Assembly: GCA_000231825.2 (NCBI GenBank)
Contig: JH720342.1
Span: forward strand, 429,717-493,716
Origin: Tetrahymena elliotti 4EA
Taxonomy: Eukaryota > Ciliophora > Oligohymenophorea > Hymenostomatida > Tetrahymenidae
Length of the DNA stretch: 64,000 nt
Direction: 5' to 3'
Under the pieces are notes generated by a model. The model saw only the letters and a program-made list of their open reading frames with translations, made no database searches and was not told the origin of the DNA. The translations under genes were made by a program, and so were the position numbers. Of the stretch, positions 11,801 to 22,420 are shown one piece after another (the first letter of the stretch is position 1; each line of letters begins with the position of its first letter).

Positions 11801-13954
11801 CAATAATAGAGGAGGGTTTGCAGTTAATATTTTATCCTGAAACTTTTGATAAAATCATAATAATCTTAATATAAAAAGCCACAATAGTATTGGAAGCTAA
11901 GGTTTATCAGATCTATCTTCAGCTTTTGAAAATTTAAAGGATCTCAATAATATAAAGCTTATTTTAAGGTAATATTGTTATTTACTATTTCTTTCTAAAA
12001 GGATTTTCAAATATTAAAAAAAAATATCAATCAATTTATATTCTTAAATATTTATTCAATGATCTTAAAAATTTTAAGTTATAATTAAATAGGTGATTAG
12101 GGAGTTAAGTGTTTAGGCTAAGCTTTATAAAAAATTCCGAATCTTTAAAATTTGACTCTCTTTATTTAGTAAGAATGCGATTTAAATTTATTTATGTCAT
12201 TAATATTTAAAAGAATATATCATTTAAATATGTTTAATAAAATGAATACATGCATTTTAACCACTCTGATTAACTTAAATTAAAACTACAAATTAAATAA
12301 ATCAAATTTCTTTACCTTTACTTTGCTTTTTATTTGTTAATCCTAAAATTATAAGATTCATTTATTCAGCTTTCCCTCTAAACGAAATGATTCAATATTG
12401 AAATTAATTTAAAAATGACATCTAAATAATATTTTTTATGCTAACTAATAATGACAAAAGAAAAACAAACAAAATTTTTATTTTATTTTTTATAAAAATT
12501 GTGAATTGAGAATAAAAAAAATAATTAGGAATAACTAAATTACTGGTGAAGGAATGGTATCACTAACTTCTTCTTTATCAAGCTGTTCAAGCCTCTCTAA
12601 TTTGTAACTGTACCTTAAGTAAAATTATTTTCTTTCAGATATTTCAAGATAAAATAATAATTCTTTTTTTTCTAAATAAAGTTCTAATTTAATATGTGAT
12701 TAAGAACTATCTGGATTTAGTTTAGTTTTAGGAAAAAGTAATAAACTCTCCAATTTAACACTCAGCTTATAGTAAAAAATTATTTTTACTTTACGGATAT
12801 TAATTTCTAAATAACTTATTTTAAATAATTTTTCTATCTTATTTATTGTTAAATAATTTTGATTTATTTCAACAAGCCATAATGAGATAGGCAATAAAGG
12901 TTTAAAAATTTTAGGGTCTAGTATTTAACAATGTTCTTAACTCTCAAAATTGACTTTGCAACTATGGTAAAACTGATAATTTATTAATTAATTAATTAGA
13001 AGAATCTATTTATTTTTTATAAAAAACGTTTATTTAGTTTTGATGATCTATTTTGTTTTTATTCTTATTTTAAAATATATTTTCTTAATTATTAAAGTGG
13101 CCATTTGATTGGTGAATAAGGTATTTTAGACTTAGGTATTTCTTTGGCAACCTGTTCAAGTCTTCAAACTTTAAAATTTATTATATCGTAAAATTAATAT
13201 TTAAGTTTAATTAAAAAATATGTTAACTGATTTAGAGAAAATGGTTAATTATTTTAGTTTAAATTAAATTTTTTAAATGATCATAAGAGATTGTTAGATC
13301 GGTCCAAATGGTACTTCTGATTTTGCTTAAGCTTTATCTAAGTTTTCTAAATTGTCAGTTTTGGAATTATAGATAAGGTAAATATATTTTTTTGCAAACT
13401 TATTTAGCTTGCTTTTTAACATTAATCATTCATTCATTTAAGTATTAATTTACTTGTAATTGTTTTAATTAAAAATGATAATAGCAACAAACTATATGAT
13501 TAATAAAACTAATTTCTTAATTTAAAGGAACATTCCAATTGGTAATGATGGCGCTATAAGCTTATTAACTTCTTTATCTAACTTTTCAAGTCTAAAAATT
13601 TTAAAGCTAACTTTATAGTAAAAAATTCTTTTAAATATTTATAAAATGTTAAAATATAAAACTATCAAATTTATAAAGTAAAAATTCAATTAACGAAGAA
13701 GGAGCTTATGGTATAGGCTCTGCTCTTTTGTTGTTTTCTAATCTTTACTAATTAAAATTTTGGTTAAGGTAAGATAATCTAATATCTAAATAAATTTAAG
13801 CATTTGATTCTTAAATTTATTAACAAAATTGTTAACTTATATTTAATTATTTTTATTTAGAAATGATATCGGAAATCAGACTTCTTTAAAGCTTAACTAA
13901 AAAGTTCTTAAATTAGCACGGCTGGTTGAATGCCATTGTATTTTTCGCTAGTGA
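8816..13954 (+). CDS. Leucine-rich-repeat protein, 22 exons, about 704 aa
   Basis: Exons: 8816-9033, 9125-9214, 9460-9546, 9652-9744, 10112-10201, 10291-10380, 10431-10520, 10653-10742, 10802-10891, 11024-11116, 11253-11342, 11422-11511, 11879-11968, 12079-12168, 12529-12618, 12682-12771, 12877-12966, 13098-13187, 13288-13377, 13528-13617, 13679-13768, 13861-13954. They total 2115 nt, 705 codons with TGA; all introns are phase 2. It is a paralogue of the gene at 1093, with two extra LRR exons (9460-9546 and 9652-9744), giving 20 LRRs. The start is uncertain. The ATG equivalent to the other gene (8892) is out of frame because a run of 12 A lacks one base, while an in-frame ATG lies at 8816. 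Either translation begins at 8816 with a low-complexity Lys/Gln leader, or the A-run is mis-sequenced and the true start is 8892. There is no signal peptide. Function unknown. Confidence 0.82.
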
Positions 13955-14157
13955 TGATTAAATAAATAAATATATTAAATAAAATTATTATCTTCACGCT
14001 TGATGATAAATAATAATATCGTCTCTATTTGATAAATAATTTCTTTTATGTTGAAAATTTGTAAAATGTCATTTTATTTTTCAAGATGTGTATTTAAACA
14101 ATAATCTTATCAGCAAAATAAATAATAAAAATAATTCATAACAAAAAATTAATTTGT
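13955..14157. other. 3' flank of second intact LRR gene
   Basis: A/T-rich. It includes a segment (about 14035-14080) resembling the 3' flank of the pseudogene copy. No coding potential seen. Confidence 0.5.
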
Positions 14158-14334
14158 TGAAGTGTAAGTTTAAGGTGTATTAAATGTAAAGTGGCTGGAT
14201 GTGTACAATGTAATTCTAAATAGATATATGAAGAATGTGATGAAAATTTAGAGCTTGACTAATGCAAAAAAAGATACTTGCTAATTTAAAATATTATTTA
14301 CTTTATTATTAGCAAATAATAGGGATATGTCTGA
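14158..14334 (+). pseudogene. Fragment of a Cys-rich (C-x2-C repeat) protein
   Basis: A frame from 14161 to TGA at 14332-14334 reads with Gln at TAA/TAG. It carries the spacing C-x2-C-x4-C-x2-C followed by two more Cys (residues C-I-K-C-K-V-A-G-C-V-Q-C). This spacing is typical of the furin-like or insulin-receptor-type Cys repeats common in ciliate membrane proteins. There is no start codon or flanking exon. It sits inside the 3' flank of the LRR gene and is absent from the 3' flanks of the other two LRR copies, so it looks like an inserted fragment. The family assignment is tentative. Confidence 0.4.
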
Positions 14335-14972
14335 TTCAGCAATTTTATTCTAAACTTTCTACTAATTTTTTCATTTTAAATTTAATTGAATTCAAATCAA
14401 AAAATAAATAAAGTTATTTAATTGAAATTCCTCAACAAAACTCAAGTAAGGATACATTTTTTTTGAAACTCATTGAATATAAACAAATAAAAGTTTTCAA
14501 TTAAATTGAAAATAAATTATTTCTAAATCTTATTTTTCCAAAATATTTTATTAAAGAACACAGATTCACATATTCCAGTGAAAAAAAAAATATAAATCAA
14601 TCTTTTATAATGTATATTTTTATTAGAATTTGATTGTAATGACCTATTTTATAATTTTGTAAATTAGTAATTTTATTATTTTTTACATAAAAGGTATTTA
14701 TTTATTTAGTTAGTTAGTTAGTGACTTCGTCCTCTTTTTTTTAACTATTAAAATGTGATTGATATGCTTGTTAATCATCAAAAATATTTCAAAACCTATC
14801 CTTTTTTAGATGTTTGAAAAAATTTGATAGAAATTCAAGATATTATCTGGAAAATAGAAACTACGGCGAGCATTCAATACATAAAAATAGTTATTTTGAT
14901 TATCTTCTGCTTTTAATTATCTTTCTTTCATTCTAAAAAAATTTAAGAATAATAGATAGGTAAATCAATAAA
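14335..14972. other. Spacer upstream of type A antigen gene
   Basis: It begins with the conserved LRR-gene downstream segment (about 14311-14400) and then runs into unrelated A/T-rich sequence. A (TTAG)n run lies at 14706-14722. The last ~60 bases are A-rich and lead into the ATG at 14973, as in the other antigen genes. No gene found. Confidence 0.5.
14706..14722. repeat. (TTAG)n microsatellite
   Basis: About four perfect copies of the tetranucleotide TTAG in an otherwise A/T-rich spacer. Confidence 0.8.
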
Positions 14973-15515
14973 ATGACTAAGCTAAGCTTTTTAATAGTTT
15001 TTATTTTAATTGCTTAAGGAATTGCTGCTCCTGGAGCTGATGTTTCTTGTGGTGTAGTGTTATGCCCTGATAATTAAAATACATGTAAATAGCCAGAATG
15101 TACAGATGGAGGATATTGTCCAACCCTTCCATCTAATCTATCTAATTTAGCTTGGTAAAAAGGTACATAAAATTAATCATGTGCAATCAATAATTGTCCT
15201 GTAAGTGATACTTCTTCTGGACTTACTGGTGCTTCTGATTTATTCTGTAAATCTTGTCCTGGCGTTTCAGGAAATGGGAAACTTGCTGCTATTTATGCTA
15301 ATAAAGCTTTAACTGGTTGCGTATCTTCTGCATTTACCTGCTAAAGTAATAGAGCTGAAAAATGGACTAATGGAGATTGTCTGGCTTGTAATGGCCCACA
15401 ATAATAATATGCCACAGCAGATTAATCTGGCTGTTAATAAACTGCTCTTTCATCTTATTCAAATTAACTATTGGTTATTTGTTCACTTTTAATCTTAATT
15501 TCGCTACTTTTATGA
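14973..15515 (+). CDS. Cys-rich GPI-type surface protein, type A (immobilization-antigen-like), 180 aa
   Basis: Single exon of 181 codons ending in TGA. The first ~19 residues (M-T-K-L-S-F-L-I-V-F...) form a signal peptide, followed by the G-A-D-V-S-C start shared with the gene at 36210. There are 14 Cys in the mature region. Landmarks include G-L-T-G-A-S-D-L-F-C-K-S-C-P-G, a G-C-V motif, W-T-N-G-D-C-L-A-C-N-G, then a Gln-rich stretch. The last ~20 residues are Leu/Ile-rich with a terminal S-L-L-L and no cytoplasmic tail, fitting a GPI signal. TAA and TAG are used many times as Gln. By family knowledge it is probably displayed on the cell and ciliary surface. It is much shorter than multi-repeat Ser antigens, consistent with a single-domain member. 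Confidence 0.82.
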
Positions 15516-17343
15516 TTCTTTCGAAAAGACCATTTAATTGATAAAACTAAATAAGAATCTATGAATCAATATAAATCGTATGTAAATAATATATAAATCT
15601 TACTATTATCCTTAATCAAATCTTTATTTTTAAGTGCATTACTCAAATATTCAATTCAAATTAATACATTTTGCTGTTTATTGATTATTTAAATTAAGTA
15701 CTTCATCTAATTTAATTTTTTATTGTTTTTACTAAGATGATTTATGTCTATTTTAGGTATATGATAAAAGATGAGTATTTAAACACTTCTATCTATATCT
15801 TAATGATAAATGCTTTTGTAAATCATTGGTCTGTTGTTAAAAATGTTTATTAATTAAGAATAAAACAAGAAAAATGAATGAATCATCATCAGTGCTAGAA
15901 ATTTATAAAAAATTTTGTTCGGATGATCCGAAGCCATTATAGAAATATCCGAAGCTAAATCTAATTTTAAAAATAAAGTATCATCTATTTATCTATTTTC
16001 TTTATTAGATAATATTCATATTTACAAGGCAAATAAATTCATGTATTATTCATTTTAAATAAATAATTTTTATTGATCTAATCTCTTTTTAAAATTTTAC
16101 AGATTTCTTCTAAAATTTTCTAAAAAATCTGAAAATCTGATGACTTTTTCTCACCCTGATAGTCAGTTGATTATTTTTGTAAATACAAATTAAATAATTT
16201 ATTAGATAGATATGGGTTTATTGATACATTAATGCTAACACTCTTTTCAAATTCTTAAAGTGTATCATCTTAAATAACTAACTAGAATCTTTCTTTTAAA
16301 TATTAATAAGTGAATTATCTGTTACCTCAAAAGAATAATAAATAAAAAAATTATTTGGTATTTCAAGTTAATAGTACATTTAATGAAATACTTACTTTTT
16401 TTGTTTTGTTTTAGACTTAATTTTAATAAATTAGAGTTCATCAATTTATAAATGAAAAATGAGGTATAATTAGATTTAATTTCTTACAAATGATCAATCA
16501 TCTCAAAAAAGTAATCAAAATATTTTAAGTATTTCTTTATTTTAAGAAATTAATATAAAGTTTTCAATAATAACTAAATTAAAGCAAGAAGATAAAACAA
16601 ATTAATTTTTGTGAATCAAGTAAAAGAAGGTACTTCAAAAAAAGCTTTTACTTAAATATTTTAATGCTTGATTGTTTAATTTCAAATATCTTTGATAATA
16701 AGAAATAACATGTAAGAGAAAGCAAAAAAAAAAAATGATTTAAATTAGCAAAAGTAAATCAAATTATTAATTAATTAATGAAGGAGATGTTCTCTCTTCA
16801 TTAAATATTTTCTCTATTTATCTTTAATATCGAGTATCTTTTGTACAAAAATTATTTTTTAAAGAAATTTATTCGATCTTAAAAAAACAACTCATAAATT
16901 ATTTATTCACTTTTTATTTTTGATGAAGTATTTTATGAAGATTTTAAATTTTGAAGAAAATTAGTTCTAATGAATTTGACTTAGTCATATCTCCTAAAAT
17001 TATTAATTTTTATTTAAGACATTTTTTAGAATTTAAAATCATATTTTTATAATTGTTCCAGCTTCTTTTTAGTTTTCAATGAATACAAATTTAAGCAGCT
17101 TGTTTGAAAAATATTTCTATTTTGCCAAACTTAGATTTACATATACTAATTATTCAAAAATATTTTTTTCTTAATAACTAGAACAGATTTTATGGGATGA
17201 GTTTTATATAAAAGTCACTTTGCATTTATAATTGATAAATGAAGCCAATCATGCAAAACAGAAAGAATATAATGAATATTTGGAAAACTAGCAATAAATT
17301 AGTAAAATATTAAATAAATTAAAAATTGAAAAAGAATATAAAA
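15516..17343. other. Spacer between type A gene and type B pseudogene
   Basis: A/T-rich with no protein-like frame. About 16340-17340 has the same order of degenerate motifs found upstream of the gene at 26473 (for example GTGAATCAAGTA at about 16610 and again at about 25350). It therefore appears to be a diverged copy of the type B upstream region. Confidence 0.5.
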
Positions 17344-17934
17344 ATGAACAAAACATTAGTCTTAGCTACTCTTTTAGCTTTTGCAGATTATGTATCAGCC
17401 AGAACTGGATGTACTGATAATGCCACCACTGATTTTTATGGAATGTGCTTATGTAATGCATGCAGGTTATTGGGGTACTGGTGGCGCTGATTAAGATAAA
17501 CCTTTTACACAATGCCAAGGTAATAGTTATTCTACTCCAGGTACAACAAACACTGGGAAAAGCATCAATTCAGCTGTTTGTAATATTTGCACTGCAGGTT
17601 ATTACATTTAAAAACCTGCTAATGCAATTTCATATTCACTTGCTTCTGCCACTTGTGTTGCTGCCCTCCATATTCTACCTCTATTACATCTTAAACCTCA
17701 ACAAGTATTGTAAGCTGTACTTGCTATGATTCTAATGCAATGACTTTATCATCTACCTAAAATACATGTAAATGTAAAGCTGGTTTTATTGGTATTGCTT
17801 CAAGATGTGTAGGAAGTTCAAGTCCTTCTTCTTCTTCTTGTTCTTTTTTTTCCATGTTATCATCTACCTTTGTTGCATATGCTTTATTAGTGTTATTTAT
17901 TGGAAAATAACTATTTTCAATTTAAGCAACTTGA
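17344..17934 (+). pseudogene. Type B surface-antigen pseudogene
   Basis: It starts like the intact type B genes (M-N-K-x-L-V-L-A-x-L-L-A-F-A, signal peptide). A tandem 4-base duplication, TGCATGCA at 17457-17464, shifts the frame just after the C-N-A codons, and translation meets TGA at 17488-17490 (codon 49). A one-base loss around 17666 brings the downstream sequence back to the original frame, so the second half again matches the Cys-rich type B pattern. At the end, the usual TGA is GGA (17902-17904), and the frame runs on to TGA at 17932-17934. Three independent lesions argue for a pseudogene rather than a sequencing slip. A programmed frameshift is conceivable, but nothing seen supports it. 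Confidence 0.8.
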
Positions 17935-19602
17935 AAAAACCAGTTATGAAGTAAAATTTTTTAGATATAAGATAATTATTCAAAGATTTATTCTTTACTC
18001 AAGCAGAAAATTGCTTTTTTATGACTTTTGCATATTTTAATTTGTCTATCAATACTGTCTAGAATAACTTTTTGTGTGAAGGGAAACTTGATTCAAGATA
18101 CAGTCATAATAGATTCATAATTTTTGTTTAAAACAATTTTAAAATTTAACTTTTCATTCTGTCTGTCTGCCTTTAAAGAAAAGAAAAGTTAGTTTAAAAA
18201 AATTTAAGAAGAAAAAAATTAATAAACTCTTAAAAAATGATGGAGAGTTTAACCATGTATATTTTATAATATGTAAATTTATATTTAAATAGATCTAAAA
18301 AAATGGAAACAAAAAAGTACTAGTTTATTATTCACATTAGTTTATTTTACTCTTTTACCTTTAATAAAATTATGAAATTGGTATTTTACTTTTTCTTTTT
18401 ATCTATGTATTTAAATTCACTAAAGAATTGAAAAAAAATGTTTTATTTCATAAATAGAATTTAAAATAATTGTTAAAAAAATATTTTTAAAAATTATGAT
18501 ACTAATATCATCCAATAATTATAAAAAACAAAATATTTCTTAATTTGATTATCCTTTATTTAACTGATTATATTTAGCTATTGAGATCTTATTTACTTTT
18601 AGATATTAGAATCGTTCATAAAAGATATTTAATTATTAAATAATTTATATGATCTTGTTGCTTTTAATTTATTTTTTTGTAAACAAATATTAATTTACTT
18701 TTCAATTTTTCTGTTAGATTAAGTATCTTATTATCTATCATGCAAAATCTCAATCTTTTTGAGTGTAATTTATCAGGAAATAATTCAAAATAATTAAATT
18801 AAATACAATAAAAATTAATTCGTTTTTGGTTTTGAACCTGTATTTTTATAAAAAAATATTCATCAAAAATAGTGGTGTGTCTAAAAACATTAATTTTAAT
18901 AAAAATACCTTCCTTCTTTTTTATTATTTTTTAATTTGCTGTTAACATTCAAAAAAAGAATGGTGCATATTGAACATGATACAGTTTCCATCATTTCACT
19001 TTGTTTCAAAATCTTAATCTATACACTTTACTCTTCTCAGTTAAAAGAAATATTGATGATGCTTTCATTCAGAATTTCTTCAGGATGAAGCTAATAGATA
19101 GACAGCTTAAGGCTTAAGGGTAAATATATTAATTATTTGTAATTTATCTTAAGCTGTAAAGTTAACTTTCTAAAAAATAGTTAACTATCTTATCTTATCT
19201 TATTCATCCTTTTTGTAAATTTATTAACTCCCTCAATTCTTATTATTACCAATGTTTTGAAGTATTTTTAATTTAAAATGTTTTTCAAAAATAAGTCTAA
19301 AAAAGAATCAAAATAAGTGTATTTAATTGAAGGCTTTAGTGCTTTAAATATATTCAGAGACCCCTAAGGTGTATAATTTTAACTCTTACATATCATTTTA
19401 AAAATACCAAATTGGCTTGTTTGTCTTAATGCAAATACTTCTTTCAACTTTAAACTAAAGCAAAAGATGTTGTAAAATTCAATCATTGAAGAAGCAAAAT
19501 AAATTTCGATCTATTTCTTGAGAAAAATTTATATTTTTATTAGAAGTGAGTTTCATCCTTAGCTTATTGTTTCTTATTTATCTCTGTCAAATTCCTTAAC
19601 TT

Positions 19603-19900
19603 ATTTTTACAAAGAAATTGGTTTAATTTATAAGCTTTTTGCCTTTTAAATTTTATATTAAATGATTTATTAAGCTTACCATACGACTACTATATTTTTT
19701 AAAAAAGCTTGCAGATAGATGAATTAGTAAAATGAAAAAATAAATTAAATAAATCTGAAATTAAAAAATTAAAAATGAATCTTAAAAGAATTATAAAACC
19801 TTTTATTTGTTTCACATTATTTTTTTGGCAGAAATTTTTGATTAAATTATTCAAAAAGCTTATTATTAATTTAAATTTTTAAAAATTATGTTTTGATTTT
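19603..19900 (+). repeat. Orphan antigen-gene upstream regions (type B flank joined to type A flank)
   Basis: About 19603-19778 closely resembles the 150-170 bases directly upstream of the type B genes at 26473 and 50358 (TTTTTGCCTTTTAAATTT, then a GCTTACC motif, an ACTACTATAT motif and the A-rich leader). No antigen gene follows. At about 19790-19900 the text instead resembles the region 210-90 bases upstream of the type A gene at 36210 (AACCTTTTATT..., AAGCTTATTATTAATTTAAA). A recombination or deletion scar is the likely explanation. Confidence 0.6.
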
Positions 19901-20254
19901 ATTTAACCTCCAGTTTTCAAGTATGTCATACAGAATTCTAGGAAATTAATGATTGAATAATTTAGAACATAAAGTAATTAAAATATTATATTAAATAGTT
20001 TAAAAGTACAATGCTTTAGATATATGATTATAATTCAAGGATTTATTTATTCTTTCATCAAGCAGAAAATTGCTTTTTTATCAATTTAGAAAACATCTGA
20101 AAATGAAAAGATTAAGAAAAAAATAGATAATTTGAATTTGTCTATCATTTCAACATAGAATTATTTTATTCTTTGCATGAATAGTATCTTGATTAAAGAA
20201 AGGTAAATAATAGATTCATAATTTTTGTTTTAAATAATTTTAAAATTTAGCTTT

Positions 20255-20298
20255 TCTATCTGTCTGTCTGTCTGTCTGTCTGTCTGCCTATCTGTCTT
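20255..20298. repeat. (TCTG)n microsatellite
   Basis: About ten near-perfect TCTG units with one TATC variant. Shorter versions occupy the equivalent positions in related repeat copies near 18160, 23190 and 47955. Confidence 0.85.
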
Positions 20299-20690
20299 TA
20301 AAGAGAAGAAAGGATGCTATTCAAAATTTAAGAAGAGGAAAATTAAAAACATTTAAAATTGATGATTAAATGGAGAGATGAACTAAATTTTAGTTCAAAT
20401 GAGAACCATGCATATTTTATAATAAAGTAGTTGTTTAATGTAGAATCTGTTTACTCTACTATGTAAATTTATATTTAAATAGAGTTAAAAAATGAAAACA
20501 AAAATTCTTCACATGAATCACTCTTTTACCTTTTTGAAAAAAAAATTATGAAATTGTGAAATTTAGAAAAAGAGGAATTTTAAGTAATATCGCTTGTTCT
20601 TTTGTTTTAGAATTGAAACAGAAAAACAAATTTACAATTATATCATTTACAAACTAAGTTTTCATAAAAAGTAAATTTTATTTGATTTCA

Positions 20691-22420
20691 GCTAAGCTTC
20701 CTTCTGCTTCCTTCTAAATATTCAACAAATTTAATTAAAAATATTTCCCAAAACCTGCTTTAAGAAAAACGAATAAAAAGGACATTTTAAATTTGTAGAC
20801 TTCCTAGTAATTGAAAAAGATGTTCAAGTACTTTAAATTATTTTTATAACAAAACATTAATTATGATTCTTAGTTTACTGACAAAACCAAAAGCGTATGA
20901 ATATTAAATATTCCCCACTTCTCTTAATTTTGAAGAATTTTGGTAAATAAAGTGATCTCTCAAATATACCATCAAATCAAAATTAATTATTCTATTATTT
21001 TATTTATCTGAACATCTATTTTTCTTTCATTTGTGTTAGATTGGTTTTACTGATTGAATAAAACTGTCTAAGGTAAATAAAATATTTTTTTATTAAAATT
21101 GAAATAAACAATTAACTATTTATAATATTGTTGCTTGCTTGCTATTTATAAAAATAACTTATCTTTAAGCTCCTTCAAGAAAAAATAGTTATAAAAGAAT
21201 ATTTTGAATTTTTATTCTGGAAAACAATACTTACTACTATATTTGTATTTAAATTACAAAATTATTAATATGTTTGTTATCACTCTTAGCTTCATATGAA
21301 AAATAATTCCCACTTCTCTTTATTTTGATTAATAAAATGATCTTTCAAATATATCATCAAAATTAAATGTATCTATTTTTTTTTTTTTTGATTTTATTTC
21401 ATAGGATCAATCTCTTTTACTCATTGAATAAAGCTGTTAATAATAAATAAAATATTTTTTTTAAAGTAAAATAGAAACATAAAATATGAAATGTTTCTAA
21501 TGTTGATACGAATTTATGATCAATCGAACACTTTTAATTGAATAAAACATCTCCCTATAACTTTTTGAAGAAAAATTGAACAAAAAGAATATTTTGAATT
21601 TGTAGACTTTACTTCCTTTTTATAGAAATAGATACTTCACTATTTTAAATTATTGTCATTCGATTCTGATTGACTTGAATAAAACAATTAATTAATTTTT
21701 TAATTATCATTCTTAGTTTACTTTCAAAAGCATATGTATGAATAATAAATATTTCGCACTTCTCTTTATTTTGATGAATAATATGATCTTTCAAAAATAT
21801 CATCAAATCAAAATTAATTGTAATGTAAATATTATTTTTTTGAGCATCTATCCATTTTCTTTCATGCGGTCTATCAGATAGAATAAAACCAAAGGAATCA
21901 ATAAAATATTTTTTTATCCGTAAAGTAAAATAGAAAGAATAAATTAAGTATTTATAATTTCTCTAACTTTTAATAAAATAAAACATTATTTTCCCACCAA
22001 CTTCTTTAAGAAAAATTTTCTAAAAAATATTTTGAATTTGTCTATTTTCATTTAACTTAAAAATGTACTCAAATACTCTAAATTTAATTATCAATCTGAG
22101 TTTACTCACTAAACAGTAGTATGAATAACATTTCCTACTTCTCTTTATTTTGATAAATAAAATGATCTTTCAAATATATCATCAAATCAAAATTAATTTT
22201 CACTATTATTATGTTTTAGTGTCTATTTTCTTTCAAAAGACCAAATAAAGTTTTACTGATTGTGAATAAAAATATTTTTTTTTAAATAAATAAAATCTTT
22301 TTTTTAAATCTAAAGAAAAAATCAAAACAAAAAATATTAAATATTTATAATGTTGTAGAAGTTTATCATAACCTTTCATTTAAAAGACCTATTTATTTCA
22401 CCAGTTTTTGCTGTATATAT
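20691..22420. repeat. Cluster 1 of a ~400-bp tandem repeat (about four units)
   Basis: Successive units carry the same ordered landmarks: an AAGAAAAATTGAAxAAAAAG motif, GAATATTTTGAATTTGTAGA, a CTTAGTTTACT motif, then CACTTCTCTTTATTTTGAT (near 20911, 21308, 21755 and 22135), then AAAATGATCTTTCAAATAT, and TTTTACTGATTGAATAAAA. Spacing between CACTTCTCTT motifs is about 397, 447 and 380 bases. No frame is conserved between units, so the repeat is non-coding. Confidence 0.75.

Larger units (their letters stand above)
17935..20690. repeat. Degenerate segmental-repeat spacer
   Basis: No gene found. The stretch contains marker motifs repeated elsewhere in the window: CAAGCAGAAAATTGCTTTTT at 18001 and 20056 (also near 23013), a TCTG-rich run followed by an AAGAGAAGAAA-like motif near 18160 and 20250 (also 23190 and 32960), and GGAGAGATGAACTAAA near 20370 (also 23285). 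The motif series from about 18000-18500 reappears at 20040-20560. The spacer is therefore built from old tandem or segmental copies. Confidence 0.65.

Noticed and set aside
17447..17466. Reading the frameshift in the type B pseudogene as a tiny intron (GTAATGCATGCAG)
   Set aside because: At 13 bases it is far shorter than any other intron seen here, and the sequence is better explained by duplication of TGCA.
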